From Nematostella vectensis (lineage: Eukaryota; Cnidaria; Anthozoa; Actiniaria; Edwardsiidae): a DNA stretch of 64,000 nucleotides. The notes below the pieces were generated by a model that worked only from the letters and a program-made list of their open reading frames with translations, did not search any database and was not told where the DNA came from. A program made the position numbers and the translations under genes. Shown here piece after piece: positions 33,791-42,083 of the stretch; position 1 is the first letter of the stretch, and every line of letters begins with the position of its first letter. The stretch lies in NCBI RefSeq assembly GCF_932526225.1, contig NC_064044.1:6660747-6724746 (forward strand), given 5' to 3'.

Positions 33791-34258
33791 ATACAAAATA
33801 TCACTTGACTATTGTGTGGTGACCATCATTTCCATATTCTACCAAATGTACTGGCACACAGAAATCCTCAAGGAAAGGCCTTGATATGAAATGTGGCCAT
33901 GTGTTTGCTAACCTCGAGCCCTGCTAAGAGCTAAAGGCCTTTGTCTCATATTTTGACCCAAACCTAGAAAAATAAATTTTACTACTGCAAATATATTGTA
34001 ATTAGTGGTTACCCGTGAAATATTCACGGACAGCAATTCTTTGTTGTACAAAACTTTTTAAGGTATATTTCAATCCTTCAATGTATTGGGCTTCCTGGTG
34101 CTTTAGGGGAATAGTATGCGTCGTCGTTAACATTACATAAATGCCTCCCTTCTGAGTCCCCAATATATTTATCTAATGTGTAGTTCATGAAAATATCCAT
34201 ACCTACCCCCAACCCCTCTGGAATTGCCAACCCCTTGGAAAAATGTAAATACAGACTA
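33791..34258. other. Intergenic DNA downstream of RPL7
   Basis: I see nothing coding or repetitive here apart from AT-rich sequence. Confidence 0.5.
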
Positions 34259-34654
34259 AGACCCTGTCCCCACGTATCCGTTTTCGTTTAAAACCCCACC
34301 TGTTTGTTCCGTTTTCAAAAAGATCCGCGTCCACAAGAAGCGTTTTCATTTTGATACGACCCGTCCATACGAAAACGCAGAAACGATACGAAAACGATAA
34401 CAAGTTCTATAGCGAATGCATACTCGCGCGCCACCTGGACTGGACCTGAGTTATACGTCATCGTTTTCGAAAGGTTCCGTTATCGTCCGTCCCCACGGCA
34501 CCGACTGGGTATTTTAAATTGTTCCACTCTGGAGATCGTTTTCAAATTGTTCCGTTTTCGATCATCGTTTTTGCGTTTCCGTGTGGAAGATACCCCTATC
34601 CGTAACAAAAAGATTGCGTTTTCAAACGAAAACGGATACGTGGGGACGGGGTCT
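34259..34654. mobile_element. AGACCCTGTCCCCACG-ended MITE
   Basis: The left terminus AGACCCTGTCCCCACGTATC and the right terminus, inverted, AGACCCCGTCCCCACGTATC both continue into CGTTTTCGTTT. The 396-bp element is full of GTTTTCG words. It ends 63 bp from the target duplication of the virus-like element. Confidence 0.8.
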
Positions 34655-34723
34655 AAGAGAGTGGAAAGTGAATACTCGCTTCGTTGGCTTTTTTGGGCTA
34701 AGTGTGTTATTTGGTGGTCGATT

Positions 34724-35017
34724 GGGGGGGGACTGGGGACTTTCAGTGAAACGAGTGGGAGGCGCGAATCGCCCCTCCGGGCCTCCCAGCCCCGTCTTAG
34801 GCTTGGGAGGCGCGAATCCCCCCTCCGACCCCCCAGCCCCATTCCAGGCTGGGGACTTTTAGTGACACCGAAACGCGTTTCGCGTAGATTAATAATTGCT
34901 GGTTATTAATCTACGTCGGGACCACTTCGCGTAGATGGATACTTAGCAGAAGTAAATCTACGCAAAACACACTCCGCGTAGATGGGTAATTAGCGATGGT
35001 TAGCAATCATTAATCTA
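34724..35017. repeat. Left terminal inverted repeat with iteron-like units
   Basis: The outer 80 bp match the right end almost perfectly (ACTGGGGACTTTCAGTGAAA, GGCGCGAATCGCCCCTCC, TTAGGCTTGG). The inner part has three units built on CGCGTAGAT paired with ATCTACG, separated by TTAGC- or TTGCT-type spacers. It ends at GGTTAGCAATCATTAATC. The left repeat is longer than the right because it has an extra unit and a duplicated GGCGCGAATC segment. The palindromic units could bind a replication or integration protein. Confidence 0.9.
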
Positions 35018-35090
35018 TGTCGGGGGCGCCAGCGCCTTGTGCTAGGACCTGAGGACCGTGAAAACGAGGAACGTGGATTGGGCCGCCAAC

Positions 35091-35828
35091 CTACGGGGCG
35101 CGGAATAACCGTTTTTCGGCCGTAAATTCAAAGCCGCTGGCGTGGCGTTTAAACCTGAGTTTTACTCGAAAGCCTCGCTCCCGAACTCCTCGCGAATTTC
35201 TCGCACTCTCTTTTTCATCTTTTCGCGTGTCTCCAGGAAGGGCCCTTTCCTGCTTTTTTTTCTCACGCGGTGCGAGGCCGTGTCGAGCTCTGATAGCGGC
35301 CTTGAGCTCCTGAAGTATTAGCCGAAACTCTTCGTCTGAGATATGGCCGTCCTGCAGAGCCTTAGAGACCAGCTCGCTGATCGAGTTTTTCTTACTCTCC
35401 GCTAAAACCATCGTGTCTTCGTGTTTAGCCACATTGCTCGTAAGACCCCTAGAGACTACCCCCGCGCCCGCGCCCACGACACCGACCAGCCCAGCGACCC
35501 CTGCCAGCGGACCGCCGATCAGAACCCCTATCCCACTCAAAGAGACCCCCACCCCGGCGCTGGAAAGCGCCCCTGCAGCGATGCCGGATGTCACAGACAC
35601 AGCATGGGTAACGGCAAAGGCGCGCTTATACTTCTTCCGCACCTGTCGGTGATGCGTTATCTCGTTGTCTAGAACCGCCTGAGTGTCACATATTTTCTGG
35701 AGTCGGAAGCTTTGCACGTCGCCGCCGATGCTTGCCGGAGCGGTAGGCGTCATGTGCGTACCCTTCGGGCGACAGACGCTGGGAAGCGAGGGGTATATGG
35801 CACCGCTGCTAACGTCGCTGTTTGCCAT
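35091..35828 (-). CDS. Element protein with central glycine/alanine-rich hydrophobic segment, 245 aa
   Basis: Intact from ATG to stop. Residues about 65-130 form a Gly/Ala/Val-rich hydrophobic stretch (SGIAAGALSSAGVGVSLSGI and onward). It is preceded by a basic segment (RKKYKRAF) and followed by a helical motif, SISELVSKALQDGHISDEEF then RLILQELKAA. The tail is basic (RKDEKESARNSRGVRERGF). I recall similar proteins with the ISDEEF motif in other cnidarian elements of this type. Function is unknown; a virion or membrane-associated role is plausible from the hydrophobic core. It is the first gene inside the left terminus, reading outward. Confidence 0.75.
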   Translation of the reverse strand: MANSDVSSGAIYPSLPSVCRPKGTHMTPTAPASIGGDVQSFRLQKICDTQAVLDNEITHHRQVRKKYKRAFAVTHAVSVTSGIAAGALSSAGVGVSLSGIGVLIGGPLAGVAGLVGVVGAGAGVVSRGLTSNVAKHEDTMVLAESKKNSISELVSKALQDGHISDEEFRLILQELKAAIRARHGLAPREKKKQERALPGDTRKDEKESARNSRGVRERGFRVKLRFKRHASGFEFTAEKRLFRAP

Positions 35829-35844
35829 GCTTGTTCTGTCGGAC

Positions 35845-36309
35845 CTAGGTTGGCTCTAATACGAGGCGAACAGGCTTGCCCTTAAAGTCCACCCGTCTAC
35901 CGCGGTCATCCCTGATACATATTTGGATACTCGAGACAAACTCAGAGGAAGATGCTGCGGCACAAACGGGGATGTCGGGTCCATAGACGACTTTCTCGTG
36001 CGGCCTCCCGCGGGTTTCTAGGCAAGCGAGAACGTTTGAAGGCTCGCCTAAGGAGAGGCATTGCGTGCGGTCTACGATATCGCAGCAGATGTAGAGGTCC
36101 TCTATTTTCGGCAAAGTCACCTTAAGTGGGGGCCCCCCAAGGGCAGTGCGAGGCCCCGCCCCCCCCCCCCCCCCCCCCCCCAACTGATCATCTTTAGCCT
36201 CTAGGCCAAATAGTGCGCAAAGCTCGGCATTTAGGAACGCAACGCCATTGGACATGAGCGCGATCTTCCCGGTGAGGGGATCCAGCTTCGCGGTCAGAAT
36301 CTTGCGCAA
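35845..36309 (-). CDS. Putative minor capsid (penton-like, single jelly-roll) protein, 154 aa
   Basis: The N-terminal MRKILTAKLDPLTGKIALMS leads through an acidic segment to a poly-Gly tract encoded by a long C-run (36159-36181), which may be a repeat expansion or indel site. The C-terminal half has KIEDLYICCDIVDRTQ, then VVYGPDIP, FVSSIQICIRDDRGRRVDFK and VRLVLE. This beta-rich order resembles the small single-jelly-roll (penton) proteins that accompany double-jelly-roll capsids in Polinton-like viruses. That is pattern-level recognition only. It lies 16 bp upstream of the 245-aa gene and on the same strand, so the two are probably co-transcribed. Confidence 0.6.
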   Translation of the reverse strand: MRKILTAKLDPLTGKIALMSNGVAFLNAELCALFGLEAKDDQLGGGGGGGAGPRTALGGPPLKVTLPKIEDLYICCDIVDRTQCLSLGEPSNVLACLETRGRPHEKVVYGPDIPVCAAASSSEFVSSIQICIRDDRGRRVDFKGKPVRLVLEPT

Positions 36310-36323
36310 CCGCCGGATGCGGG

Positions 36324-37285
36324 GTGTCCCTAACCGACCCCGCTTTCGCCACGCTCCACTCTGTCATCAGGGGATTTCTAAGGTTTCACGTCTACTTTAC
36401 CACCCGGAGGATACTCCACGAGCTCGGCGCCCCCCTCCCTTGCGACAGCCCGTTCATGCAAAAAGGTAACCCCTACAAGAAGGCCGCTTTCGAGCGTCTA
36501 TGTATAAGCCGGACTTCCGATGGAAAGGCGGGCGGAACCACGTGTTTGTGTTCTACCCGGGGGAGGGGTATCGCAACGTGCACGTGATCCGTGGCTACGA
36601 CACGGCGGCGGACGAGTACCCGAGCCACCTCAATCTGTTTAGCGACGAAGGTGGGACGTACAATAGTGGGAATCAGGTGGGTTTCATACGCAACGACGAC
36701 CACGGGGGCGTGCAATATAGCTGGTTTGCGCCTCCCAAAGGTGAGGGGCTGACAAAAGCAGGGCTAGGAAGACTCGATCACTCGGTCGAGGCGTTCGTCT
36801 ACGCAGTGCTTGGCGCGCAGGTGAACGTCCGTTCCTCTATCGCGGGGGCCGGTTGGCCGGCCATCGAGGCGCAGGCGGAGTTCACGGAGCTGCTTGAAGA
36901 CGCGATCATAGAAAACGACATCGCTCAAAGCGTGCAAAGGTACCAGTTAGCCGTGCAGGAGGCCAAGGTGAGACTGAGTCTTGCGGTCGCACCAGGAGTG
37001 TGGCTGATGCCGAGCGATCTGGTGATAAAAACGCAAAGCGTTGTGGGCTCCAACAATAAACTGCAGAAAGCCACAGACTCCATGACGCTCGGCGCAAACG
37101 CGATCAACACCGAGACAAAGCCAGTCGGTGCTCATAACATGGCCGGTGGGCATCCTAGAGTGCAACACGTGACTGATCCGAGGATCGACCGCGAGGTGCG
37201 AAGCGAGGCTTTAGCACCTGCGAAAGTGCACGCAGAGGGCGCGGCGCCTGCCCCTCTCCACGTATGCATGCTGCGCGTAGCATGA
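36324..37285 (+). pseudogene. Conserved element protein of unknown function, frameshifted near its N-terminus
   Basis: The upstream part (36324-about 36497) reads LTDPAFATLHSVI through NPYKKAAFERLC in one frame. The rest (36500-37285) continues in another, from PDFRWKGG through FYPGEGYRNVHVIRGYDTA, NQVGFIRNDDHGG, YSWFAPP.GEGLTKAGLGR, VEAFVYAVLGAQVNVRSSI and LLEDAIIENDIAQS. The last third is low-complexity Ala/Pro/Glu. The sharp shift at about 36497 suggests an indel. The protein has no motif I can assign. Its place among virion genes and its length suggest a structural component. The stop overlaps the next ATG (ATGA). Confidence 0.65.
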
Positions 37286-37398
37286 CTGCCGCCGGAACGG
37301 CAAGCGCACCCGGACCGGGCGAAAAAAGTGACCACACCGCCCTTAAGGCGGGGTTGTCGGCACTCGCGGTGGCCGCGGCGTATTACTTGTTCCGTTGA
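37282..37398 (+). CDS. Small single-pass membrane protein, 38 aa
   Basis: The ATG overlaps the preceding stop as ATGA. The sequence starts MTAAGTASAPGPGEKSDHTA and ends with a hydrophobic helix, LKAGLSALAVAAAYYLF, and one basic residue. A tail-anchored virion or membrane protein is plausible. It overlaps the end of the convergent 319-aa gene by 16 bp. It would be missed by length-filtered gene finding. Function is unknown. Confidence 0.55.
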   Translation: MTAAGTASAPGPGEKSDHTALKAGLSALAVAAAYYLFR

Positions 37399-38342
37399 TT
37401 ACTTTGCATTCGACGAACCAAGAACGCGGCTACGGCTAGAATGAGCAGCCACGCATTTTCGCCAAGGAATTTCACCGCTTCTCCTGCAGCCGTAAACACG
37501 AAGTTCGCGATGCTGCCTACTAGCCCAGGGAGAAGCTCGCCTAGCTTTTTCCCGATAGCCTTAAGCCCGTTACCGACCCCTCTGGCCACGGAGGAGAGCG
37601 ACTTGCCGAGCGACGTCACAATGGCCGCGATCGTCGTCGCTACGGCCAACCCGATAGCGGTGACGGTAAAGCCGTACTTTTTGAAGATGGCTTTGATGCG
37701 CTCTCTTAGCGGCTTTTGGTTCCCGAGCTCTCGGTTTTCGCGTTCTAGTTCGTCAATCTCGGATAGCCTCTCCTCGTTGCGCTCACGGGCCTCTTGAAGG
37801 CGACTCTCTGGCGTGTTAGGGTCGTCAATGGTCTCCCTGTCTGTGGCTACCACCCCTTGCAGCTCTTGGACTCGTTCTGTGTTCTTCTGGATGACCGCGT
37901 CTATCTCTGCCACGGACCCCATCGCCAGCTTGAAGCCTTTCAGCTTTGCAACGTCCTGTCGAACGCCCCCGTTCGCATTGAACAGCTCTCTTGGTTTAGT
38001 CCAACCTCCTTTGTCGAGGTTGCGAAGCTGTATTAGCGTCTTTCCCCTCCGGTCTGACTGGAACCGTATCAGATTCTCGTTAAGGTCTGGGTATTCCTCC
38101 CTGAGGGACTGGAGACCGAGTCTTGTCGCTGCACCCTCTGTGGTGAACAAGGTTTCAGCGGTCGTTTGCGTTGCGCTTCGCGCAGTCATGCCGCGCATAC
38201 GCGATGACGTGCTCGTCATTGGGATCGACTCCCCATCGTCGGGGTCAAACGGGATAAGGGGCGTCGTCTCGTCGTCCCCCGCCCCGCGATCGGCGGACGC
38301 ACCCGGCAAGGTATCGTCAATGTCAACGTCAACATCACCCAT
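37383..38342 (-). CDS. Element protein with coiled coil and C-terminal membrane segments, 319 aa
   Basis: Intact. The N-terminal 60 residues are acidic and Ser/Thr/Pro-rich. A predicted coiled coil lies at about 145-215 (EIDAVIQKNTERVQELQG, EARERNEERLSEIDELEREN). Next comes a basic motif RERIKAIFKKYGFTVTAIG and an amphipathic/hydrophobic region (ATTIAAIVTSLGKSL, VARGVGNGLKAIGKKLGELL), and finally a transmembrane helix ENAWLLILAVAAFLVRR. I recall this C-terminal layout from similar cnidarian elements. A virion membrane or fusion-like role is speculative. It is divergent from the capsid gene across an AT-rich promoter-like gap. Confidence 0.75.
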   Translation of the reverse strand: MGDVDVDIDDTLPGASADRGAGDDETTPLIPFDPDDGESIPMTSTSSRMRGMTARSATQTTAETLFTTEGAATRLGLQSLREEYPDLNENLIRFQSDRRGKTLIQLRNLDKGGWTKPRELFNANGGVRQDVAKLKGFKLAMGSVAEIDAVIQKNTERVQELQGVVATDRETIDDPNTPESRLQEARERNEERLSEIDELERENRELGNQKPLRERIKAIFKKYGFTVTAIGLAVATTIAAIVTSLGKSLSSVARGVGNGLKAIGKKLGELLPGLVGSIANFVFTAAGEAVKFLGENAWLLILAVAAFLVRRMQSNQRNK

Positions 38343-38399
38343 GATGCGTGCGCATAACTCGTGCTACGCTATATTAGACGTGTCTAACAGTCTGCACCA

Positions 38400-38462
38400 T
38401 AGCCACGTGGCTTCGTACTTTATGTATATATACATATATGATATATAATATACGTAATAGGG
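38400..38462. promoter_or_regulatory. AT-rich divergent promoter-like region
   Basis: TATGTATATATACATATATG and further TA-rich sequence sit in an otherwise GC-rich element. They lie exactly between the divergent 319-aa gene and the capsid gene. It may supply TATA boxes in both directions. Inferred from position and composition only. Confidence 0.5.
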
Positions 38463-39129
38463 ATGTCAGTCAGCGATTAACTTGACCCCCAACGAACACC
38501 CAGAACTCCTCTGGGGTTGAAAGCCGAGAACTGTTCACCGGGTCACTCTCAACCCGTCGACGGCTTCCCCCGGCGAGACGCTATAGGTGGCGGTCCCAAA
38601 GCTATCGGAAGGCGTCACGCTTGTGCCTGGCTCCTCGAGGGTCGGTTTCGATCTCTCCATCTCAGGCCAAGCAAATAATACCGTCGTGAACAACGTCGGC
38701 CGAAGTCTCGTGAGCCGCCTGAAAATCACGTTTGCAGGAGAAACGCTCCAGGACACCAACCGCTACGATGTCTTCAAGACGTATGAGGAGCTTTACCTGT
38801 CCAAGGTCGTGAGAGAGGACCGCCTGGAGCAGGGCATACAGTCAGAAAACATGCGCAAGCTTCGCTCCAAGGCTGGCGATAAATCGACTAGTAACGCCAA
38901 GGAGAACGCTCTAAACGCCGCCCACGGGGCGAAGTACACCATCCCGCTAGACCATCCTCTGCTGACGGACCACGGCGTACTGTACCCAAGGGCGCTCTCC
39001 GAGGTGCTGCTCTTCGAGATCACGCTCGCAACGGTTGACCAGGTAGTAGTCGGAAGCGATGCTACCAAATTATCCTATGGCATCAAAAATCTAGAGCTGG
39101 AATACGAAAGCCTGAGGGACGACAACCTC

Positions 39130-39796
39130 CTCAAGTGTATTAAGGCTTGGATCTTAAGCTAAAACAGTTGAAATTTTGAAAGTTGCCTTAAAGTGAGTTA
39201 ACATTGCCTTAAATGCACCATTTTTGGTCAAAACATCAAACTTGGCAATGTTAGCTGTTTGGTAATATTTTATTTTGAGTGATGACGTCATCCAGCCAAT
39301 CACGCGACTTTTGCAAATCAATATTTAAAAAAATTCTCCGCTGGTGGATACGCTATGAAAAAGAAAACATTGCATGTTTTTATGTTCCTTTGAAACACAT
39401 CTGCACACTGATGTCTTAACCGGCAAGAAAAGTTTAGCCTTTCGGTCACAAATCAACAGGTCACGTGACTTAACAAAATAATTAATATCTTGTTAACGGC
39501 AGAGAAAATTTTGGATGCTAAAACGCTATCATATGACACACATAAAGTCAACACTTATTTAGTAAACATCTTTGTCCAAGCTGTTTTCCCCACTGGCGGA
39601 AAGGCAAAAAACTATTTTGTCACGTGATCTATTGTGTGACGTCATCACCAGCAAGAAAACATTACGAAAATGTTAAGGCCGTCGACTTTAATCATCTTGC
39701 CAATAAGAACGAATGTAAGGCGATGTTAACAAAGTTTATGGCAAAAAGTTATATTCGATTCTAAAAGCAATCTACCCAGGCCTTAATATACTTGAG
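39130..39796. mobile_element. MITE inserted in the capsid gene, copy 1
   Basis: Termini are CTCAAGTGTATTAAGGCTTG and, inverted, CTCAAGTATATTAAGGCCTG. The 667-bp element is flanked by TC (39128-39129 and 39797-39798), consistent with a 2-bp target duplication. It has no ORF. It is about 95% identical by eye to the copy at 39829-40510, and contains TGACGTCATC and CACGTGAC motifs. Confidence 0.85.
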
Positions 39797-39828
39797 TCGC
39801 CCGGTCTGCAGCCGCCGCCTACCAAAAC

Positions 39829-40510
39829 CTCAAGTGTATTAAGGCTTGGATCCTAAGCTAAAACAGTTGAAATTTTAAAAGTTGCCTTAAAGTGAGTTAA
39901 CATTGCCTTAAATGCACCATTTTTGGTCAAAACATCAAACTCGGCAATGTTAGCTGATTGGTAATATTTTATTTTGAGTGATGACGTCATCAAGCCGATC
40001 ACGTGACTTTTGCAAATCAATATTTCCAAAAATTCTGCGCTGGTGGATACGCTATGAAGAAGAAAACATCGCATGTTTTTATGTTCCTTTGAAACACATC
40101 TGCACACTGATGTCTTAACCGTCAAGAAAAGTTTTATCTTTTTGTCACAAATCAACATTTTAATTCGCAGCAGGTCACGTGACTTAACAAAATAATTAAT
40201 ATCTTGTTAACGGCAGAGAAAAGTTTGGATGCTAAAACGCTATCATATGACACACATAAAGTTAACACTTATTTAGTAAACATCTTTGTCCAAGCTGTTT
40301 TCCCCACAGGCGGAAAGGCAAAAAACTGTTTTGTCACGTGATCTATTATGTGACGTCATCACCAGCAAGAAAACATTACGAAAATGTTAAGGTCGTCGAC
40401 TTTAACCATCTTGCCAAAAAGAACGAATTTAAGGCGATGTTAACAAAGTTTATGGCAAAAAGTTATATTCGATGCTAAAAGCAATCTAACCAGGCCTTAG
40501 TGTACTTGAG
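39829..40510. mobile_element. MITE inserted in the capsid gene, copy 2
   Basis: The same family, 682 bp, with termini CTCAAGTGTATTAAGGCTTG and, inverted, CTCAAGTACACTAAGGCCTG. It is flanked by AC (39827-39828 and 40511-40512). It differs from copy 1 by scattered substitutions and a small insertion near 40160 (TTTTAATTCGCAGC). Only 32 bp of capsid sequence separate the two. Confidence 0.85.
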
Positions 40511-41148
40511 ACGGCACAACGTTCTTCTACGAACAAGTGAACCTCCACAAGACCTTCGTGATTAGCAAAGGGGCGGACAGCATAATCAACGAGAGTGTCA
40601 ACCTGCCGCGAAGGTCTATGAATGGTCTGTTGCTCCTCTTTGTGGAGTCATACACGGCAGGGGCTCACGACTCTGAGAAGTTCGTGTACCCCGACATCAA
40701 GAGCGTTCGCGTTACAATCGACGGCATGCCAAACAAGGTCTTCAGCCAGGGGCTGCGCCCCACGGATTTCTTAAGGGAGGCGAAAAGGCGGTTCGCCCGC
40801 CCTTCCTCGGGGGGGGGGGGGGGGGGCACAGCGGAGCGCCTGCCGCCCCGGCAATCGGCCCCGAGCCGTTCTATGGCGATAACAAGTTTGCTCTGTGGAT
40901 CGACCTTCGAACGACGGACGACAGTGCTATCCATGGGAGTGGTCTCCGATTGGTCAATACCCGCGACGGTGTGCACCTCGAGATAAAACGCACGGCAGGC
41001 GGCACGGATACCGTAAACTGTCACGTATTTGTGGTGGCCGGCGCCCAAATGAACCTTATGAACGGACAGCTAGAGTCCATACAATACTGAGCACAGACAC
41101 CGAAACGTGTTTCTGCACGAAGCGCTTGCCGTCCCGGCGCAGCGCGCT

Positions 41149-41750
41149 ATGGACCCGAAAAACATCCCATTTAACGCTCTCATCGTGGGCCCGACGTCAT
41201 GCGGGAAGATCCGATTCATAGTGGACCGGCTGCGCGGCCCTTTCCGGGGCAAGTTTGACTACATCTTACTCGTGTGCCCTACCTTTGTCTATAACAAAAC
41301 ATACGACGGCTTCGGCGAGGGCGACGATCGTCTGTTTGTCGTCACACCTGAGGCGGGTCAGATCGACATAATGCTGAGGTTTGTCTCCGCTCTCTTCGAA
41401 GGCACTAATACGCTAATCATACTCGACGACTGTGCGGCCTCGAAAGACGTAAAGAGGCGCTCTGACCAGCTCGTCAACTTGGCGTTCAGCGCGCGCCACG
41501 TGGGTATTAGCGTGTGGGTGATCACGCAGCAGCTCACCAGCATCAAAAGCCGTTCCGTGAGAACATCGCGGCCTTGGTGGTCTTCTATACCCCGAGCAAG
41601 GTGGACATGAAAGCTATCCTGCATGACTACGGCGAGGAGCTCTCAGAAGAGAAGATGAAAGAGTACATGAAGGCCCTCAAGACGAAAAAGTTCTCGAAGT
41701 TAGAGTTTTGCTTGCGTCACCCTTATGCTATCGCCCTAGTTGAACGGTAA
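41149..41750 (+). pseudogene. A32-type genome-packaging ATPase (FtsK/HerA superfamily), frameshifted
   Basis: It would pump viral DNA into the capsid. The first frame (41149-about 41555) has the P-loop NALIVGPTSCGK, then FDYILLVCPTFVYNKTY, the Walker B-like strand NTLIILDDCA, and sensor region HVGISVWVITQQLTSI. The expected Ser/Thr after GK is Ile here, so nucleotide binding is probably lost. The reading frame then jumps near 41550, and the C-terminus (NIAALVVFYTPSKVDMKAIL through ALVER) continues in another frame to 41750. ATG 41149 is chosen because the conserved start MDPKNIPFNALIVGP follows. It sits directly downstream of the capsid gene, as is usual in such viruses. Confidence 0.88.
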
Positions 41751-41832
41751 GCGCAGTAAACCACCGCCCACGTATGCCCTAGTGCATAACGCATTGATCA
41801 CACGTGTTGCACCTTAGCCACGGCAGGGGTGC

Positions 41833-42072
41833 ATGATGAGCGACGAATACTTTGAGAGTCTTCTTGAGGGGGGCGTCGAGTCGTTGGAGGTGTACATTGC
41901 CGTAAACGAGGAAGACCTTCAGGACAAGGGCCGACGGCGAGCGACGGACCCGTGGTGGACAAGCAGGGCATACCCAATACTAAAGAGGTTCATGGAGCCC
42001 GGACAGCCAGTGTTGTATTACACGGCGTACTCTAAGCACGGCTTCACGCGTTCGCAGTTGACGCTAGCGTGA
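41833..42072 (+). CDS. Small acidic element protein, 79 aa
   Basis: An intact short ORF starting at either of two adjacent ATGs. It has an acidic N-terminal half (MSDEYFESLLEGGVESLEVY) and an aromatic, basic C-terminal half (DPWWTSRAYPILKRF, VLYYTAYSKHGFTRSQ). No family is recognised. It lies between the ATPase and the convergent replication gene, whose stop is 11 bp away. Confidence 0.55.
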   Translation: MMSDEYFESLLEGGVESLEVYIAVNEEDLQDKGRRRATDPWWTSRAYPILKRFMEPGQPVLYYTAYSKHGFTRSQLTLA

Positions 42073-42083
42073 CGCTAGCGTGA

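Larger units (their letters stand above)
38480..41090 (+). pseudogene. Major capsid protein (double jelly-roll type), disrupted
   Basis: This is the main virion shell gene. Three coding pieces are separated by two transposon insertions: 38480-39129, 39797-39828 and 40511-41090. The first piece contains VPKLSEGVTLVPGSS, VVNNVGRSLVSRL, ETLQDTNRYDVFKTYEELYL, KYTIPLDHPLLTDHGVLYP and YGIKNLELEYESL. The last has KTFVISKGADSIINESV, DIKSVRVTIDGMPNKVFSQG and, in a shifted frame, FALWIDLRT. These beta-strand blocks match cnidarian capsid-like proteins I recall. Damage seen: two in-frame stops in the first 110 nt (TGA near 38518, TAG at 38584), both insertions, and an indel beside a G-run (40809-40826). 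No intact product is possible from this copy. Confidence 0.85.

Noticed and set aside
33433-33804. Minus-strand ORF of 123 aa opposite RPL7 exon 5
   Set aside because: Antisense shadow of a strongly conserved ribosomal protein exon.
39797-39828. Spacer between the two MITE copies as part of a single dimeric element
   Set aside because: Each copy has its own termini and its own dinucleotide duplication, and the 32 bp read as capsid coding sequence in the expected frame.
39130-40510. MITE copies acting as spliced introns of the capsid gene
   Set aside because: The GT and AG dinucleotides near the ends would not rejoin the capsid frame as well as exact loss of element plus one duplicated dinucleotide; there is no polypyrimidine tract.
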